The notes under the pieces were generated by a model, which saw only the letters and a list, made by a program, of their open reading frames with translations, ran no database searches and was not told where the DNA came from. 64,000 nt of DNA from Streptomyces sp. NBC_01142 (GTDB lineage: Bacteria > Actinomycetota > Actinomycetes > Streptomycetales > Streptomycetaceae), in the NCBI RefSeq assembly GCF_026341125.1, contig NZ_JAPEOR010000003.1, positions 1,674,001-1,738,000 of the forward strand, read 5' to 3'. This document shows, piece by piece, positions 1-9,036 of this stretch (position 1 is the first letter of the stretch; each line of letters opens with the position of its first letter). A program made the translations under genes and the position numbers.

Positions 1-131
1 TCCTGGCCGTCCTCGGCGGCCTGTTCGCCTGGACGCTCTCCTGGCTGCGCCGCATCGCGCGTACCCAGCCCGACCCACGACTGCTGGACCCACTGCCCGC
101 AGCCCAGCCCACCACCGGAGTGGCCGCATGA
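1..131 (+). CDS. TadB-like type II/IV secretion system F protein, 3' end only
   Basis: This is the C-terminal 42 residues of a protein that begins outside the window. The visible part opens with a hydrophobic helix (LAVLGGLFAWTLSWL), followed by RRIAR and a Pro/Ala-rich tail. Its TGA overlaps the next ATG (ATGA), which implies translational coupling. Position directly before a TadC-like gene and a Flp pilin makes it the TadB partner, an inner-membrane platform protein of the Tad pilus. The fragment alone could be any small membrane tail, so the assignment rests on context. Confidence 0.6.
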   Translation, partial: LAVLGGLFAWTLSWLRRIARTQPDPRLLDPLPAAQPTTGVAA

Positions 132-1021
132 TCCCCATGGAGGCCGTTCTGCCCGCGGCCGCCGCCGGCGCCCTGATCGGACTGGCCGTACGAGCCGCCC
201 TGCCGGCCCGGCGTGACCTCGCCTCAGCCTTGGACAACCTGGACGCCGGCAAGGTCAGCACGCCCCTGCCGTCCGCAGCCCCCACCACGACCGGATCGCT
301 CCCGGAACGGGTCGGCAACCGCCTGCTCGGCGTGCTCGGCGGCCGCCTCACCCTGCCCGTCAAAGACCTGAACCTGCTGCGCATCAGCCCGGCCGAACAC
401 CTCGGCAAGCGATTCCTGTTCGCGCTGTACGGGCTGCTCCTGCCGCAGCTGCTCCAGGTTCTGCTCGCACTTGCTGGCACCGCGCTCCCGTTCACGGTGC
501 CAGCGTTCCTCTCGCTGGCCCTCGGAGCGCTGTTCTGGTTCTGGCCCGGCAAGGAAGTCGCCCGGGATGCAGCCGCAGCACGCCTGATCGTGAGGCATGC
601 TGCCGCCTCCTACCTCGAGCGCGTCGCCCTTGCCCGGATCGCCAACTCCGGCGCCGCCCAGGCCCTCACCCAGACCGCGGAGGTCGGCGACGGCTGGATC
701 TTCGTCCGGATGCGGCAGGTCTTCCACCAGGCAGATCTCTCCGGGGTCACCGTCTGGGAGGCGCTCAGGCAGCTCGGTGAGGAGCTCGACATCCCCGAAC
801 TGACCCGGCCCGCCGACACCCTCGCCCTCGCCGGCGACGGGGCCGCCGTCTACACCACGCTCCAGGCCCAGGCCCGCCAACTGCGCATTGCGCTGCTGGC
901 GGACTCGAAAACACAGGCGAATGAGGCGAGCGCGGCAATGATCCTGCCCGTCACCTTCGGCGTCATCTTGATGCTCACCTTCGTGATGATCCCGATCACG
1001 ATCACCATCCTCGGCAGCTGA
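128..1021 (+). CDS. tadC: TadC-like type II secretion system F family protein
   Basis: A 297-aa membrane protein with an N-terminal helix (about residues 5-25), a central hydrophobic pair (about 95-140) and a C-terminal helix (about 272-295, rich in I, L, M and T). The soluble stretch between them, with the pattern 'RMRQVFHQADLSGVTVWEAL', is typical of the T2SF domain. With TadB it forms the inner-membrane platform on which the TadA ATPase drives Flp pilus assembly. It overlaps the upstream stop by 4 bases and is followed 23 bases later by a Flp-type pilin. Length matches the family. The call is from domain pattern plus synteny. Confidence 0.85.
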   Translation: MIPMEAVLPAAAAGALIGLAVRAALPARRDLASALDNLDAGKVSTPLPSAAPTTTGSLPERVGNRLLGVLGGRLTLPVKDLNLLRISPAEHLGKRFLFALYGLLLPQLLQVLLALAGTALPFTVPAFLSLALGALFWFWPGKEVARDAAAARLIVRHAAASYLERVALARIANSGAAQALTQTAEVGDGWIFVRMRQVFHQADLSGVTVWEALRQLGEELDIPELTRPADTLALAGDGAAVYTTLQAQARQLRIALLADSKTQANEASAAMILPVTFGVILMLTFVMIPITITILGS

Positions 1022-1044
1022 ACAGATACAGGAGAGACCGACAC

Positions 1045-1233
1045 ATGGACATCCAGACCCTGACCGTGTGGATCCGCACCCGCTACGAGCAGCTCAAAGC
1101 CCGCCGCGACGACGGAGCGACCAGCACCGAACTCGCCCTCATCACCGGTGCGCTGCTGGTCGGAGCCGGCCTGCTGGTCGTCGCCGTCCGCAGCAAGCTC
1201 ATGGAGAAAATCGGCATCATCAACGGCGGCTGA
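1045..1233 (+). CDS. Flp-family small pilin-like protein
   Basis: A 62-aa protein with a charged N-terminal segment, then DDGATSTELALITGALLVGAG and a single hydrophobic helix. The Glu in the TSTELAL segment is in the place of the conserved Glu+5 of Flp and type IVb pilins, and the Gly/Ala before it marks a prepilin-peptidase-like cleavage region. A purine-rich RBS (AGGAGAGA) lies just upstream of the ATG. It is the probable structural subunit of the pilus assembled by the neighbouring Tad proteins. Such small proteins in streptomycete tad loci are often annotated as hypothetical. Confidence 0.75.
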   Translation: MDIQTLTVWIRTRYEQLKARRDDGATSTELALITGALLVGAGLLVVAVRSKLMEKIGIINGG

Positions 1234-1285
1234 CCGAGCGCCCCGCACCCAACCCGCACACACGTCGAGAAAGAGGAACCGTCAG

Positions 1286-1975
1286 GTGATCCGAGTACCC
1301 CGGTCCCGCATCGCCAGTCTGGCCGCATCCGCGTCGGCCATCATGCTGACGGCCGTACTGGGAACCGGATGCGGCACCCAGAGCGACCCGCAGACCCCTG
1401 CCGGGAAAGGCACGACCGCACCCGGCAAGAGCAAGGCGAGCCCGCCCGCACAGCGTGTGCTGAACACGCCGCTGCTCGAGGCGACCCTGCCCAACCAGTT
1501 CAGCATTCCAACCGACCTGGACCAGTCCCGCACCCGCAAGGCATGGGACAACTTCGACGCCACGCACTGCCAGTCCGAGGGCTGGCCGGATGAGTGGTGC
1601 AGCGAGGCGCTCACCATCGGGCTGGCCGCGTTCACAAACCTTGACGACCAGGAGCTGGCCATCCGGCTCATCTCCTTCTCCGACAGCGCCACCGCTGCCC
1701 GCTTCTTCATAGGCGAAGGCACCGTGGACGAGGTGGGCGAGAATCCGCCCGGCGACCAGATCGACGTCTACGAGATCGACCAGCCGGATGAAGTGGCGGC
1801 CTGGAACGGTAAGGGGCTCTATGTGCGGCAGGGCGCTGTCGTCGCAAAGATCGAGTACACGTGGGAGCCCGGCACGGACATCCCGTCGGACAGGCTCCGG
1901 TCTCTCGCCGACATGGTCGTCCAGCGCATTAAGCAGGCACAGGCCGGTAAGCCGCCCACGGCCTCGGCCCGATGA
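1286..1975 (+). CDS. secreted lipoprotein of the Tad locus, unknown function
   Basis: I chose the GTG at 1286 because a GAAAGAGG ribosome site lies about 10 bases before it and because it exposes a signal peptide. The peptide is Arg-rich, with a helix SLAASASAIMLTAVLGTGC ending in a lipobox-like cysteine near residue 30; the residue at -3 is not ideal. The mature part of about 200 aa starts with a Ser/Thr/Pro/Lys-rich linker and then a compact domain with no family I recognise. The open frame extends further upstream, but that part overlaps the pilin gene and looks non-coding. Its location inside the tad cluster suggests an envelope accessory role; this is inference. Confidence 0.7.
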   Translation: MIRVPRSRIASLAASASAIMLTAVLGTGCGTQSDPQTPAGKGTTAPGKSKASPPAQRVLNTPLLEATLPNQFSIPTDLDQSRTRKAWDNFDATHCQSEGWPDEWCSEALTIGLAAFTNLDDQELAIRLISFSDSATAARFFIGEGTVDEVGENPPGDQIDVYEIDQPDEVAAWNGKGLYVRQGAVVAKIEYTWEPGTDIPSDRLRSLADMVVQRIKQAQAGKPPTASAR

Positions 1976-2011
1976 ACCATGGCCGCGAGGGACGAGAAGG
2001 GGGGAGCGGCG

Positions 2012-2431
2012 GTGAACCGCACCATCAGAAGGCTCGTAGCCGCGCGCTTTCGCCAACGGCTCAGCAGTGACCGCGGCTTCGGCAGTGTGGAGTTCGCGGT
2101 CCTGGCCGTCGTCGTGCTCGCGCTGATCTTTACCGTCATCCAGGTCGGCCTGTACTACCACGCACGTAAGGTCGCCCAGTCCGCCGCGCGTCAGGGCGTG
2201 GAGGCCGGGCGCGCTTTCGGCGCCGGCGAGGACGATGGTGTCGCCCAGGCGCAGACGTTTTTGAACCGGTTCGGCGGCAGCGTGCAGGGCTCGAGCGTGT
2301 CCTCGGCCGGCAGTACCGCGGAGGAGATCCGCATCACCGTGCGCGGCAGCGTCGCCACCCTCGTCCCTGGCCTGGAGCTGGACGTCGTCCAGCACGCCGA
2401 CGCTCCGATCGAAGTCTGGACGAACCCGTGA
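2012..2431 (+). CDS. tadE: TadE-like pseudopilin
   Basis: A 139-aa protein from the GTG at 2012, preceded by the strong site AAGGGGGGAG. After a basic N-terminus comes RGFGSVEFAVLAVVVLALIF, the TadE signature: a Gly, then a Glu at +5 of a hydrophobic helix. Then comes a polar domain of about 100 aa. TadE proteins are minor pseudopilins processed by the prepilin peptidase and needed for Flp pilus biogenesis. An ATG at 1979 would add 11 residues, but its spacing to an RBS is poor. The stop overlaps the next start (GTGA), so the two are translationally coupled. Confidence 0.85.
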   Translation: MNRTIRRLVAARFRQRLSSDRGFGSVEFAVLAVVVLALIFTVIQVGLYYHARKVAQSAARQGVEAGRAFGAGEDDGVAQAQTFLNRFGGSVQGSSVSSAGSTAEEIRITVRGSVATLVPGLELDVVQHADAPIEVWTNP

Positions 2432-2886
2432 GTGCCCGTACCTACGGTCTACGGCTGGCGCGGGGTCTTCGCCGCGACCGGGGATCCTATGCAGTGGAGA
2501 CGGCGGTCCTCGCACCGGTGATGATCGCTCTGCTGCTGCTGATGATCGCGTTTGGCCGGGTGACCGACGCCGACGGCGCCGTGGACTCCGCAGCCCGCGC
2601 GGCCGCCAGGGCCGCATCGCTCGAACGCGACGCCGGCAGCGCCCAGTCCGAGGCTCAGGCGGCGGCCAGCAGAAGCCTGCAGGGCGAGGGCATCACCTGC
2701 CAGACCTCCAGCGTGGTGGTGGACACCGCCGGCTATGCGCTGGACATCGGAGTGGAAGCCAACGTGACGGCGACGATCGCCTGCACAGCCGATCTCTCCG
2801 ACATCGGCCTGCCGGGCCTGCCCGGCGCCAAGACGCTCACCGCGTCATGGACCAGCCCCATCGACACCTACAGGGGCCGACAATGA
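2428..2886 (+). CDS. second TadE/TadF-like pseudopilin
   Basis: A 152-aa protein whose N-terminus reads RRDRGSYAVETAVLAPVMIALLL: Gly, Glu+5 and a hydrophobic helix, again the type IVb pilin-like pattern. The C-terminal part contains two Cys about 20 residues apart that could form a disulfide outside the cell. It starts on the GTG overlapping the tadE stop and ends on an ATGA overlap with the next gene, so it sits inside a tightly coupled operon. Role by family: minor pseudopilin of the Tad pilus. Confidence 0.8.
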   Translation: MSARTYGLRLARGLRRDRGSYAVETAVLAPVMIALLLLMIAFGRVTDADGAVDSAARAAARAASLERDAGSAQSEAQAAASRSLQGEGITCQTSSVVVDTAGYALDIGVEANVTATIACTADLSDIGLPGLPGAKTLTASWTSPIDTYRGRQ

Positions 2887-3335
2887 TGCCCTGGGTTCAG
2901 GATTTCGCGGACCGGCGGTGTGCGGCACTGTCCGCCAGCCGCGGTTCCATGTCCACCTTCTTCGCCGTCTCCACCCTCGCGATCCTCATGGTGATGGGCC
3001 TGCTCGTGGACGGCGCCGGCGCGCTGAACGCGGGCAACCGGGTCACCTCGCTCGCCCAGGAGGCTGCCCGCACCGCCGGCCAGCAGCTCGACCCGGCCCA
3101 GGCGGTCGAGGGCACCGCCATCACGATCGACCCCGACGCGGCGGTCGGCGCGGCCCAGGACTACCTCGCCGCCGCCAACGTCCAGGGCGACGTGCAGATC
3201 ACAAACGGCGGGCAGACCCTGACCGTCACCGTGCACGACACCTATGACACGTACTTCGCACAGTTCGTGGGCAAGTCAACGATCAACGTGACCGGCACCG
3301 CAAAAGCACACCTGCAGACCCAAGCTGGAGGCTGA
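2883..3335 (+). CDS. TadG-like / putative Flp pilus-assembly protein
   Basis: A 150-aa protein starting at one of two tandem ATG codons (2883 or 2886) that overlap the preceding stop. The segment RGSMSTFFAVSTLAILMVMG followed by LLVDGAGALNAGNR is the TadG-type N-terminal helix: a pseudopilin-like membrane anchor and the 'VDGAG' turn common in streptomycete homologues. The remainder is an extracytoplasmic domain rich in Thr, Val and Asp. An in-frame ATG at 2847 lies inside the previous gene and has no RBS, so I did not use it. Confidence 0.8.
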   Translation: MMPWVQDFADRRCAALSASRGSMSTFFAVSTLAILMVMGLLVDGAGALNAGNRVTSLAQEAARTAGQQLDPAQAVEGTAITIDPDAAVGAAQDYLAAANVQGDVQITNGGQTLTVTVHDTYDTYFAQFVGKSTINVTGTAKAHLQTQAGG

Positions 3336-3343
3336 GCCACCCC

Positions 3344-6300
3344 ATGGCCCACCACACCCCCACCCCGCTGCGCGCCACTGGCACCTTGCTGCGGGCCCTG
3401 CTCGGAACGGCCCTTCTGGTGGCCCTGGTCGGCGGCGTCCCGTACCTGCTGCTCAAAGTGGGCCACCAGCCGACCGAACTGTCCGGCGGCTTCGACCTGC
3501 TGATGCAGCAGGACGACGGATCACTGTTCCTGGTCGTCCTGACCTGCATCGGCTGGGCTGGATGGGCCGCGTTCACGTTCTCCGTCCTGGTCGAGAGCGT
3601 GGCCGTACTACGCCGGCGCTCCGCACCCAAGATCAAGGGCCTGGGCGGCCTGCAGTCCCTCGCTTCTTTCCTCATCGGCGGAATTGTGCTGCTCGCCCCC
3701 ACCGCCGCGTCGGCAGCCACCGTGACGCCCGCGGTCGCGGCGACCGCCGTGCAGACGGTGGGCGAGGCAGGCACCAGCGCGACGCCGAGCGGGAATCTGA
3801 CCACGGCGGCCGAGGAAGCCGACTGGCCCCAGCACACCGTGGCATCCACCTCCGAGCTGCCCTGGGACCTGGCGGAGGAGTACCTCGGTGACGGCAAGCG
3901 GTGGAAGGACATCGCCGCCCTCAACCCCGAGATCCCGCAACTCGCCGCTGGCGACCAGTATTTGCCCAAGGGTGCGGTCCTCAAGCTGCCCGCCGACGCC
4001 CGGCCCGTCGCCCCCGCCACCAGCCCCGCACCCACAGCGAGCAAGAGCCCGGCCGCGGAGGTGAAGCCCCCGACGCCGCCTGCGCAAGACGAGGCCGGTA
4101 GGCAGGACCAGGCCGACGGTGACAGGACTGCCGCCACCGATGCTGAGCGGCCCGAGAGCGTCACCGTCCAGGAGGGCGACAGCCTCTGGTCGATCGCGGA
4201 CACGTACGGCGAGCCGACGCAATGGCCCGCCATCTACGACGCCAACAAGGGTGAAGGCCAGCCGGGCGGTGGCCACTTCAACGACCCGAACCTAATCTAC
4301 CCGGGCCAGGAGCTGGACCTCCCGCAGACCGGCGAACAGCCAGAGAAGCCCGCAGCTTCCGACAAGGAGAGCGACGACGCGCCGGAGGCCGAGCCGGACA
4401 ACAAAATCCCGGACAGGCATGAGGACCAGGCCGAGCAGTCGGCACCGCCGCCTGCGACACCGAACCCGTCCCGTACGACAGAGCCGTCCCCCAACTCCAG
4501 CAGCACGCCCACGCCCGCGCCGAGCACCCAAGACAGCGGCCGCGACCAGACGCCCGCCGCGCAGCAGAGGGAGGAGGGAGGGCAGGCACTCGCGCCCGCA
4601 GCCGTATGGATGGGCGCCGGCGCCCTGGCAGCCGCGCTGGTGACAACGCTCGCCACTCGCCGGATCCTGCAGCAGCGCCGCCGCCGCCCGGGCTGGCGCA
4701 TCCCCATGCCGCAAGGACGCGCCGCCGCGACCGAGCAGGGTCTGCGGGCCGCCCAGCACCCCACCGGCTTCGACCTGCTGGGCACCGCCCTGCGCTGCCT
4801 CGCCCTCAACCTCGCCGCCGCCGGCCGGGAACTGCCCGTCCTCGAGGCAGTTGTCCTGCACGAGTCGAAGGTCGAGCTGCACCTGGACCAGGACACCGCG
4901 CCAATGAAGCCCTTCGCCGCAACGGCCGGCCGCAAGGACGTATGGACCTGCGCCGCGAGCAGCCCCGACCTGACCGAAGAAGTCCTGAAGGACGCCGACA
5001 CTCCGTACCCGGCTCTGGTCTCGATCGGCTGGGACGCCCAAGGCCGCCTGGTCCTGGTCGACCTCGAGCATGTCGGCATCCTTCACCTGGCCGGCGACGC
5101 CGACTTCGCCCGCCACGTCCTGCAGGCCATCGCCGTTGAGCTCGCCAGCACCCCGCTACCCGGTCACCTGGAAGTCACCGCCCTCGCAGACACCGCACCC
5201 GGCCTGGACGACGCCGCCCCCGAACGGGTCGCCCGCATCGACGACCTCACCGACGCCACCGCCGACATCGCCAGCCACACCACCGACCAGCGCCGCGCCC
5301 TGGCCGCCATCGGCGCGAGCAGCCTGCGCGCCGCCCGGCTGATGGACGACGCCGGCGGCGCCTGGACGCCGCACATCCTCCTGGCCCAGGAGGTGCCCGA
5401 CGACGACACCGTCACCGAGCTCTTCGACACGCTCACCGAGAAGCCCCGCACCGCCGGCGCCGTCATCACATCCAGCACCACCATCCAGGCGCCCGCTGAG
5501 GCCTGGACGCTGGAATGCCAGAGCACGGACGAGTGGATCATGCTGCCCGGCTCCAACCTTCCCATTCGCCTGCAGGGCCTGAGCGACGCCCACTTCGCCG
5601 ACGCCATCGAACTGCTCACCCTCGCCGCGAGCGACACCGACGTCCCCGCCCCCGACTGGACCCGCACCGACCCGGTCGACGAAGAGGACGAGCTCGCCGA
5701 AGACGGCGGCCTTCGCCAGGACGTGCGTGTCGACGACCAAGACCTGGGCGAGGACGGTCTGCCCGCCGAATACGCCGAACTCAAGCAGGACGCCCTGGCA
5801 GACGAGGACACGGACGCCGGCGAAATCGGCGCTGCCGAAGCTCCAGAGGCCAGCGACGAAAACCCCGCCCGGGTAGTCGACTTGGCCAAGACGGACACGG
5901 ACGAGAACACCAAGACAAAGGACGCGGCACCTACGGCTGGGCCCTCGCTTGCCGACGTGCTGGCGACCGAAGACGACGACGCTGACGGTGACGCTGCTGC
6001 CAAAGACACCGCGGAAGGGCAGGCTGCACCGAGCGCGACGGCTCCGCCGACAGCCGGCCCCGCCGAAGTCGCGCTCGCCCCAGCCACGCCCTGCGCAACC
6101 CCCACGCCGCCAGCTGTTCACGTCACCATTCCCGCACCCGCCCCGGCCGCCGAAGTCGAGCCCGCCGACAGCCCGAAGCCAGCGGCACAGCAGGCGCCTC
6201 CCACGGCGGCGCCCGATCTGCCGGTCGAGACCGCGGACTCAGGCACTCCGGCCGTGCTGCTGCTCGGCCCCATCAGCGTCGAAGGCGCCACCGGCCGCAT

Positions 6301-7003
6301 CGACTCCAACCGCCTCAGCATCGGCACCGAACTGATCGCCTACCTCGCCCTCAACCCCGGCGTCGACCACCACGCCATCGACGACGCCCTCTGGCCGGGG
6401 CGCCTGGTCAACAAGCAGATGCGCAACGCCGTCATCTCCCGCACCCGCTCCTGGCTGGGCAAGGACACCGACAACAACGCCCACCTGCCCCGTGTCCAGG
6501 ACACCGGAGACAGCCGGTACCGCCTCGGCCCGGCCGTCGCCTGCGACTGGACACGATTCCAGCGCTTCGCCCGCACCGGCCTGGCCCGCCACGACGAAGA
6601 CGGCGACCTCGCCCTGCGCCGTGCACTCGCCCTGGTCCGGGGCCGGCCCTTCACCGGCATCGACCCACAGCGCTACGCCTGGGCCGAGCCGCTCATCCAG
6701 GAGATGGTCTCGGCCGTCGTGGACGTCGCGTACGAGCTGTCCACCCGCCGCCGGGAAGCCGACGACATCCCCGGCGCCCTGTGGGCGGCCCGCCGCGGCC
6801 TGCTCGCCGCCGAGGAGAGCGAGATGCTGCACCGCCAGATCTTCCTCGCCCACCACGCCGCAGGCGACATCGACGCCCTGCGCGAAGCTGCCGCCCAGCT
6901 CGTCCGCATCAACGAACAGCTCGGCGGCGGCGTCGACATGGAAGCCGAGACCGCCGAACTCCTGCGGAACCTGCTGCCCCGCCCGATCACCCGCGCCCGC
7001 TGA
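3344..7003 (+). CDS. LysM peptidoglycan-binding / BTAD-domain membrane protein
   Basis: A 1,219-aa multidomain protein. Two N-terminal helices (about 10-35 and 60-85) and a third (about 108-125) precede two LysM-like modules at about 165-217 and 271-327; the second has the classic VQEGDSLWSIADTYG start. A long Pro/Ala/Asp linker leads to another helix (about 418-440) followed by RRILQQRRRR. A large cytoplasmic region ends in a winged-helix-like plus bacterial transcriptional activator (BTAD) module (about 968-1215). BTAD domains are best known from SARP/AfsR regulators. Here the domain sits on a wall-binding membrane protein, closing the tad operon 8 bases after the TadG-like gene. I infer a scaffold or signalling link between cell wall and pilus. 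Confidence 0.8.
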   Translation: MAHHTPTPLRATGTLLRALLGTALLVALVGGVPYLLLKVGHQPTELSGGFDLLMQQDDGSLFLVVLTCIGWAGWAAFTFSVLVESVAVLRRRSAPKIKGLGGLQSLASFLIGGIVLLAPTAASAATVTPAVAATAVQTVGEAGTSATPSGNLTTAAEEADWPQHTVASTSELPWDLAEEYLGDGKRWKDIAALNPEIPQLAAGDQYLPKGAVLKLPADARPVAPATSPAPTASKSPAAEVKPPTPPAQDEAGRQDQADGDRTAATDAERPESVTVQEGDSLWSIADTYGEPTQWPAIYDANKGEGQPGGGHFNDPNLIYPGQELDLPQTGEQPEKPAASDKESDDAPEAEPDNKIPDRHEDQAEQSAPPPATPNPSRTTEPSPNSSSTPTPAPSTQDSGRDQTPAAQQREEGGQALAPAAVWMGAGALAAALVTTLATRRILQQRRRRPGWRIPMPQGRAAATEQGLRAAQHPTGFDLLGTALRCLALNLAAAGRELPVLEAVVLHESKVELHLDQDTAPMKPFAATAGRKDVWTCAASSPDLTEEVLKDADTPYPALVSIGWDAQGRLVLVDLEHVGILHLAGDADFARHVLQAIAVELASTPLPGHLEVTALADTAPGLDDAAPERVARIDDLTDATADIASHTTDQRRALAAIGASSLRAARLMDDAGGAWTPHILLAQEVPDDDTVTELFDTLTEKPRTAGAVITSSTTIQAPAEAWTLECQSTDEWIMLPGSNLPIRLQGLSDAHFADAIELLTLAASDTDVPAPDWTRTDPVDEEDELAEDGGLRQDVRVDDQDLGEDGLPAEYAELKQDALADEDTDAGEIGAAEAPEASDENPARVVDLAKTDTDENTKTKDAAPTAGPSLADVLATEDDDADGDAAAKDTAEGQAAPSATAPPTAGPAEVALAPATPCATPTPPAVHVTIPAPAPAAEVEPADSPKPAAQQAPPTAAPDLPVETADSGTPAVLLLGPISVEGATGRIDSNRLSIGTELIAYLALNPGVDHHAIDDALWPGRLVNKQMRNAVISRTRSWLGKDTDNNAHLPRVQDTGDSRYRLGPAVACDWTRFQRFARTGLARHDEDGDLALRRALALVRGRPFTGIDPQRYAWAEPLIQEMVSAVVDVAYELSTRRREADDIPGALWAARRGLLAAEESEMLHRQIFLAHHAAGDIDALREAAAQLVRINEQLGGGVDMEAETAELLRNLLPRPITRAR

Positions 7004-7454
7004 TCTGGGTTCCGCGATTTCGTAAGCAATTCCGAGTGACCATGAGCACTGATCGAGCATTTCCGCACGATCATGAGCAGTGGCTTCCTTGAGTAGTTGT
7101 CGGTTGTCAGCCAGTTCTGCTCCACCGCCTGCCAAAGCCGCGTCACAGCTGCCGCCTTCAGGGCCCGCAGGACCGCACGCTGACGGCGCCCTTCGCCTCG
7201 CAACAACCGTCGACCAGCGCCTTGTAGGGTCGAGCCTCGACTCTTCATGTCGAGGCCACTTCCTCGACTCCGGCCACTAACCGCCTAGATCCCGCCCGCG
7301 CCGTCCGTCATCTCCCGTTGTGTATCCGCTCCAGGACCGCAGCCATAGCGACGTAGAGGGCTGGAGGGCCGAGACCTCCTGATCGGGCTGCTGTCCCGGA
7401 TCCCGGCCGCAACATAGCTCCGTAGGGCGGTGGAACCCGGCTCTTGGGACACGA
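7004..7454. other. intergenic region between tad operon and metal cluster
   Basis: No credible gene. Short frames on both strands lack RBS and domain resemblance. A near-direct repeat, ATGAGCACTG at about 7041 and ATGAGCAGTG at about 7073, sits in a patch of lower G+C and may be the scar of an old mobile element, but I could not identify it. Confidence 0.5.
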
Positions 7455-8240
7455 TCAGCGGACGGTCTGCACCAGGTAGAGGGCGCCAAGTGCTGTGGCC
7501 AGCGTGCCGAGGAGGACGCGCAGAGCCGTTTCGGGGAGGTGTGGTTGGAGGCGGGCGCCGAGGTAGCCGCCGATCAGGCCGCCGATGCCGCAGGCGAGGC
7601 CCAGGGGCCAGTCCGGTGCTACGTCCCCGCGACTGACCAGGGACAGCAGCGCGAAGGTGGCCGCGCCGACGAGTGAAGTCGCGAACGTGGAGGCAAGGGC
7701 GGCCGGGGCGACGCGGGCGACCGGCAGGCCGCGGCCGACGAGGAGCGGTCCGAGGAGCGAGCCGCCGCCGATTCCGTAGATCCCGCCGATGATGCCCACG
7801 GCCACAGCGAGCCCTGTGAGGGTACGGGCGGACGGTTCACCTGCGACGGCCCGCTCGGGCACCGGACGCAGGGTGCGTGCGCACAGCCACAGGCCGAGCG
7901 GGAGGAGGAGGGCTGCGATGAGGAGCCGGAAGACGGTGGGGCCGGGGAGGGCGAAGACCCGGATGGCGGCGCCGAGTACCACTCCTGGCAGGGTGCCGGC
8001 CACCAGGCGCCGGGTGAGCGGTCCGCGCAGGGTGCCTGTCCGGCTGTAGCGCCACAGGGCACCCGGTCCGGTGATGCCGTTGAAGAGGAGGTTGGTCGGG
8101 GTGACCGCGGGGTTTGGTACGCCGAAGACGCTCAGTTGGACCGGGAGGAGGAACACCGCTCCGGACACCCCGACCGGCGCGGTCATCGTCGCGATCAGCA
8201 GCCCTGCGGCCAGACCTCCCAGAGCCGTCCACCAGTCCAC
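7455..8240 (-). CDS. TauE/SafE family sulfite/anion exporter-like membrane protein
   Basis: A 261-aa protein with about eight hydrophobic helices and the family's twin glycine-rich halves, for example PVGVSGAVFLLPVQL near residue 22 and GIIGGIYGIGGGSLLGPLL near residue 155. TauE/SafE proteins move sulfite, sulfoacetate or other small anions across the membrane. It lies downstream of, and in the same orientation as, the CmtR and cation transporter genes (76-base gap), so it may be co-transcribed with them. The substrate cannot be read from sequence. Confidence 0.85.
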   Translation of the reverse strand: MDWWTALGGLAAGLLIATMTAPVGVSGAVFLLPVQLSVFGVPNPAVTPTNLLFNGITGPGALWRYSRTGTLRGPLTRRLVAGTLPGVVLGAAIRVFALPGPTVFRLLIAALLLPLGLWLCARTLRPVPERAVAGEPSARTLTGLAVAVGIIGGIYGIGGGSLLGPLLVGRGLPVARVAPAALASTFATSLVGAATFALLSLVSRGDVAPDWPLGLACGIGGLIGGYLGARLQPHLPETALRVLLGTLATALGALYLVQTVR

Positions 8241-8316
8241 CGTTGCCCCCGCTCGTCTGTTGCCGGACCAGTATCAGGGCGCCCGCCGACGGCGTGGCTG
8301 GTCGGCAACGAGATGT

Positions 8317-9036
8317 TCATGAGCAGCAAGTGCAGCCCGGTCGGCAGCCGCATGCGTCTGCCTCGCCGCCCGAGGGCGGCACGGCGGAGACGGAGTGGGC
8401 GGAGGGTGCGCAGCATCCTTTGCCTTGCCAGGCGTCGCGGCCTTCCTTCGCCGCGATGACGGCGATGACGAGGGCGGCGATCGGGTCGGCCCAGGACCAG
8501 TTGAGGGTGGCGTTGAGTACCAGGCCCACGAGGAGGACGGCGGAGAGGTAGGTGCAGAGCAGGGTTTGCTTGGAGTCGGCGACCGCGGAGGCGGAGCCGA
8601 GTTCCCGGCCGGCGCGGCGCTGGGCGGCGGAGAGGAACGGCATGATCGCCAGAGACAGGGCTGCGATGACGATGCCCGGGATGGAGCGGTCAGCCTCGCC
8701 GGTACCGGTCAGCGCGCGGACGGCGTCGATGCCGACGTAGGCGGCGAGGGCGAAGAAGGAGACGGCGATGATCCGCAGCGTGGTCTTCTCCCGGGCCTCG
8801 CGCAGGGCGTGGTCACGGGCGGAGAACTGCCAGGCGACCGCCGCGGCGGAGGACACCTCGATGACGGAGTCCAGGCCGAAGCCGACCAGCGCGGTGGAGG
8901 AGGCGATCGTCCCGGCCGTGATCGCGACGACCGCCTCGATCGCGTTGTAGGTGATCGTGGCCGCGACCAGCAGCCGTATGCGGCGGGTGAGCACGTCGCG
9001 GCGGGCCGGGCTCGGCCCGAGGGATATCGCGGTCAT
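8317..9036 (-). CDS. CDF-superfamily cation transporter with Cys-rich tail
   Basis: A 239-aa membrane protein starting at the ATG that overlaps the cmtR stop by one base (TGATG). About six helices are visible, with the acidic signature GFGLDSVIEVSSA in an early helix, as expected for the cation-diffusion-facilitator N-terminal domain. The C-terminus carries GKGCCAPS and a terminal CGCRPGCTCCS, eight cysteines in the last 35 residues, which looks like a soft-metal binding tail. The longer frame starting at 9378 is an artefact because it runs antisense-like through cmtR. Expected role: efflux of Cd, Pb or Zn, repressed by the adjacent CmtR. Confidence 0.85.
   Translation of the reverse strand: MTAISLGPSPARRDVLTRRIRLLVAATITYNAIEAVVAITAGTIASSTALVGFGLDSVIEVSSAAAVAWQFSARDHALREAREKTTLRIIAVSFFALAAYVGIDAVRALTGTGEADRSIPGIVIAALSLAIMPFLSAAQRRAGRELGSASAVADSKQTLLCTYLSAVLLVGLVLNATLNWSWADPIAALVIAVIAAKEGRDAWQGKGCCAPSAHSVSAVPPSGGEADACGCRPGCTCCS

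Noticed and set aside
4297..5079. Long minus-strand frames under the LysM-BTAD gene
   Set aside because: Ser/Arg-rich shadow frames caused by high G+C; no domains or RBS.
7080..7280. 66-aa plus-strand frame
   Set aside because: No RBS, coding bias or recognisable motif.
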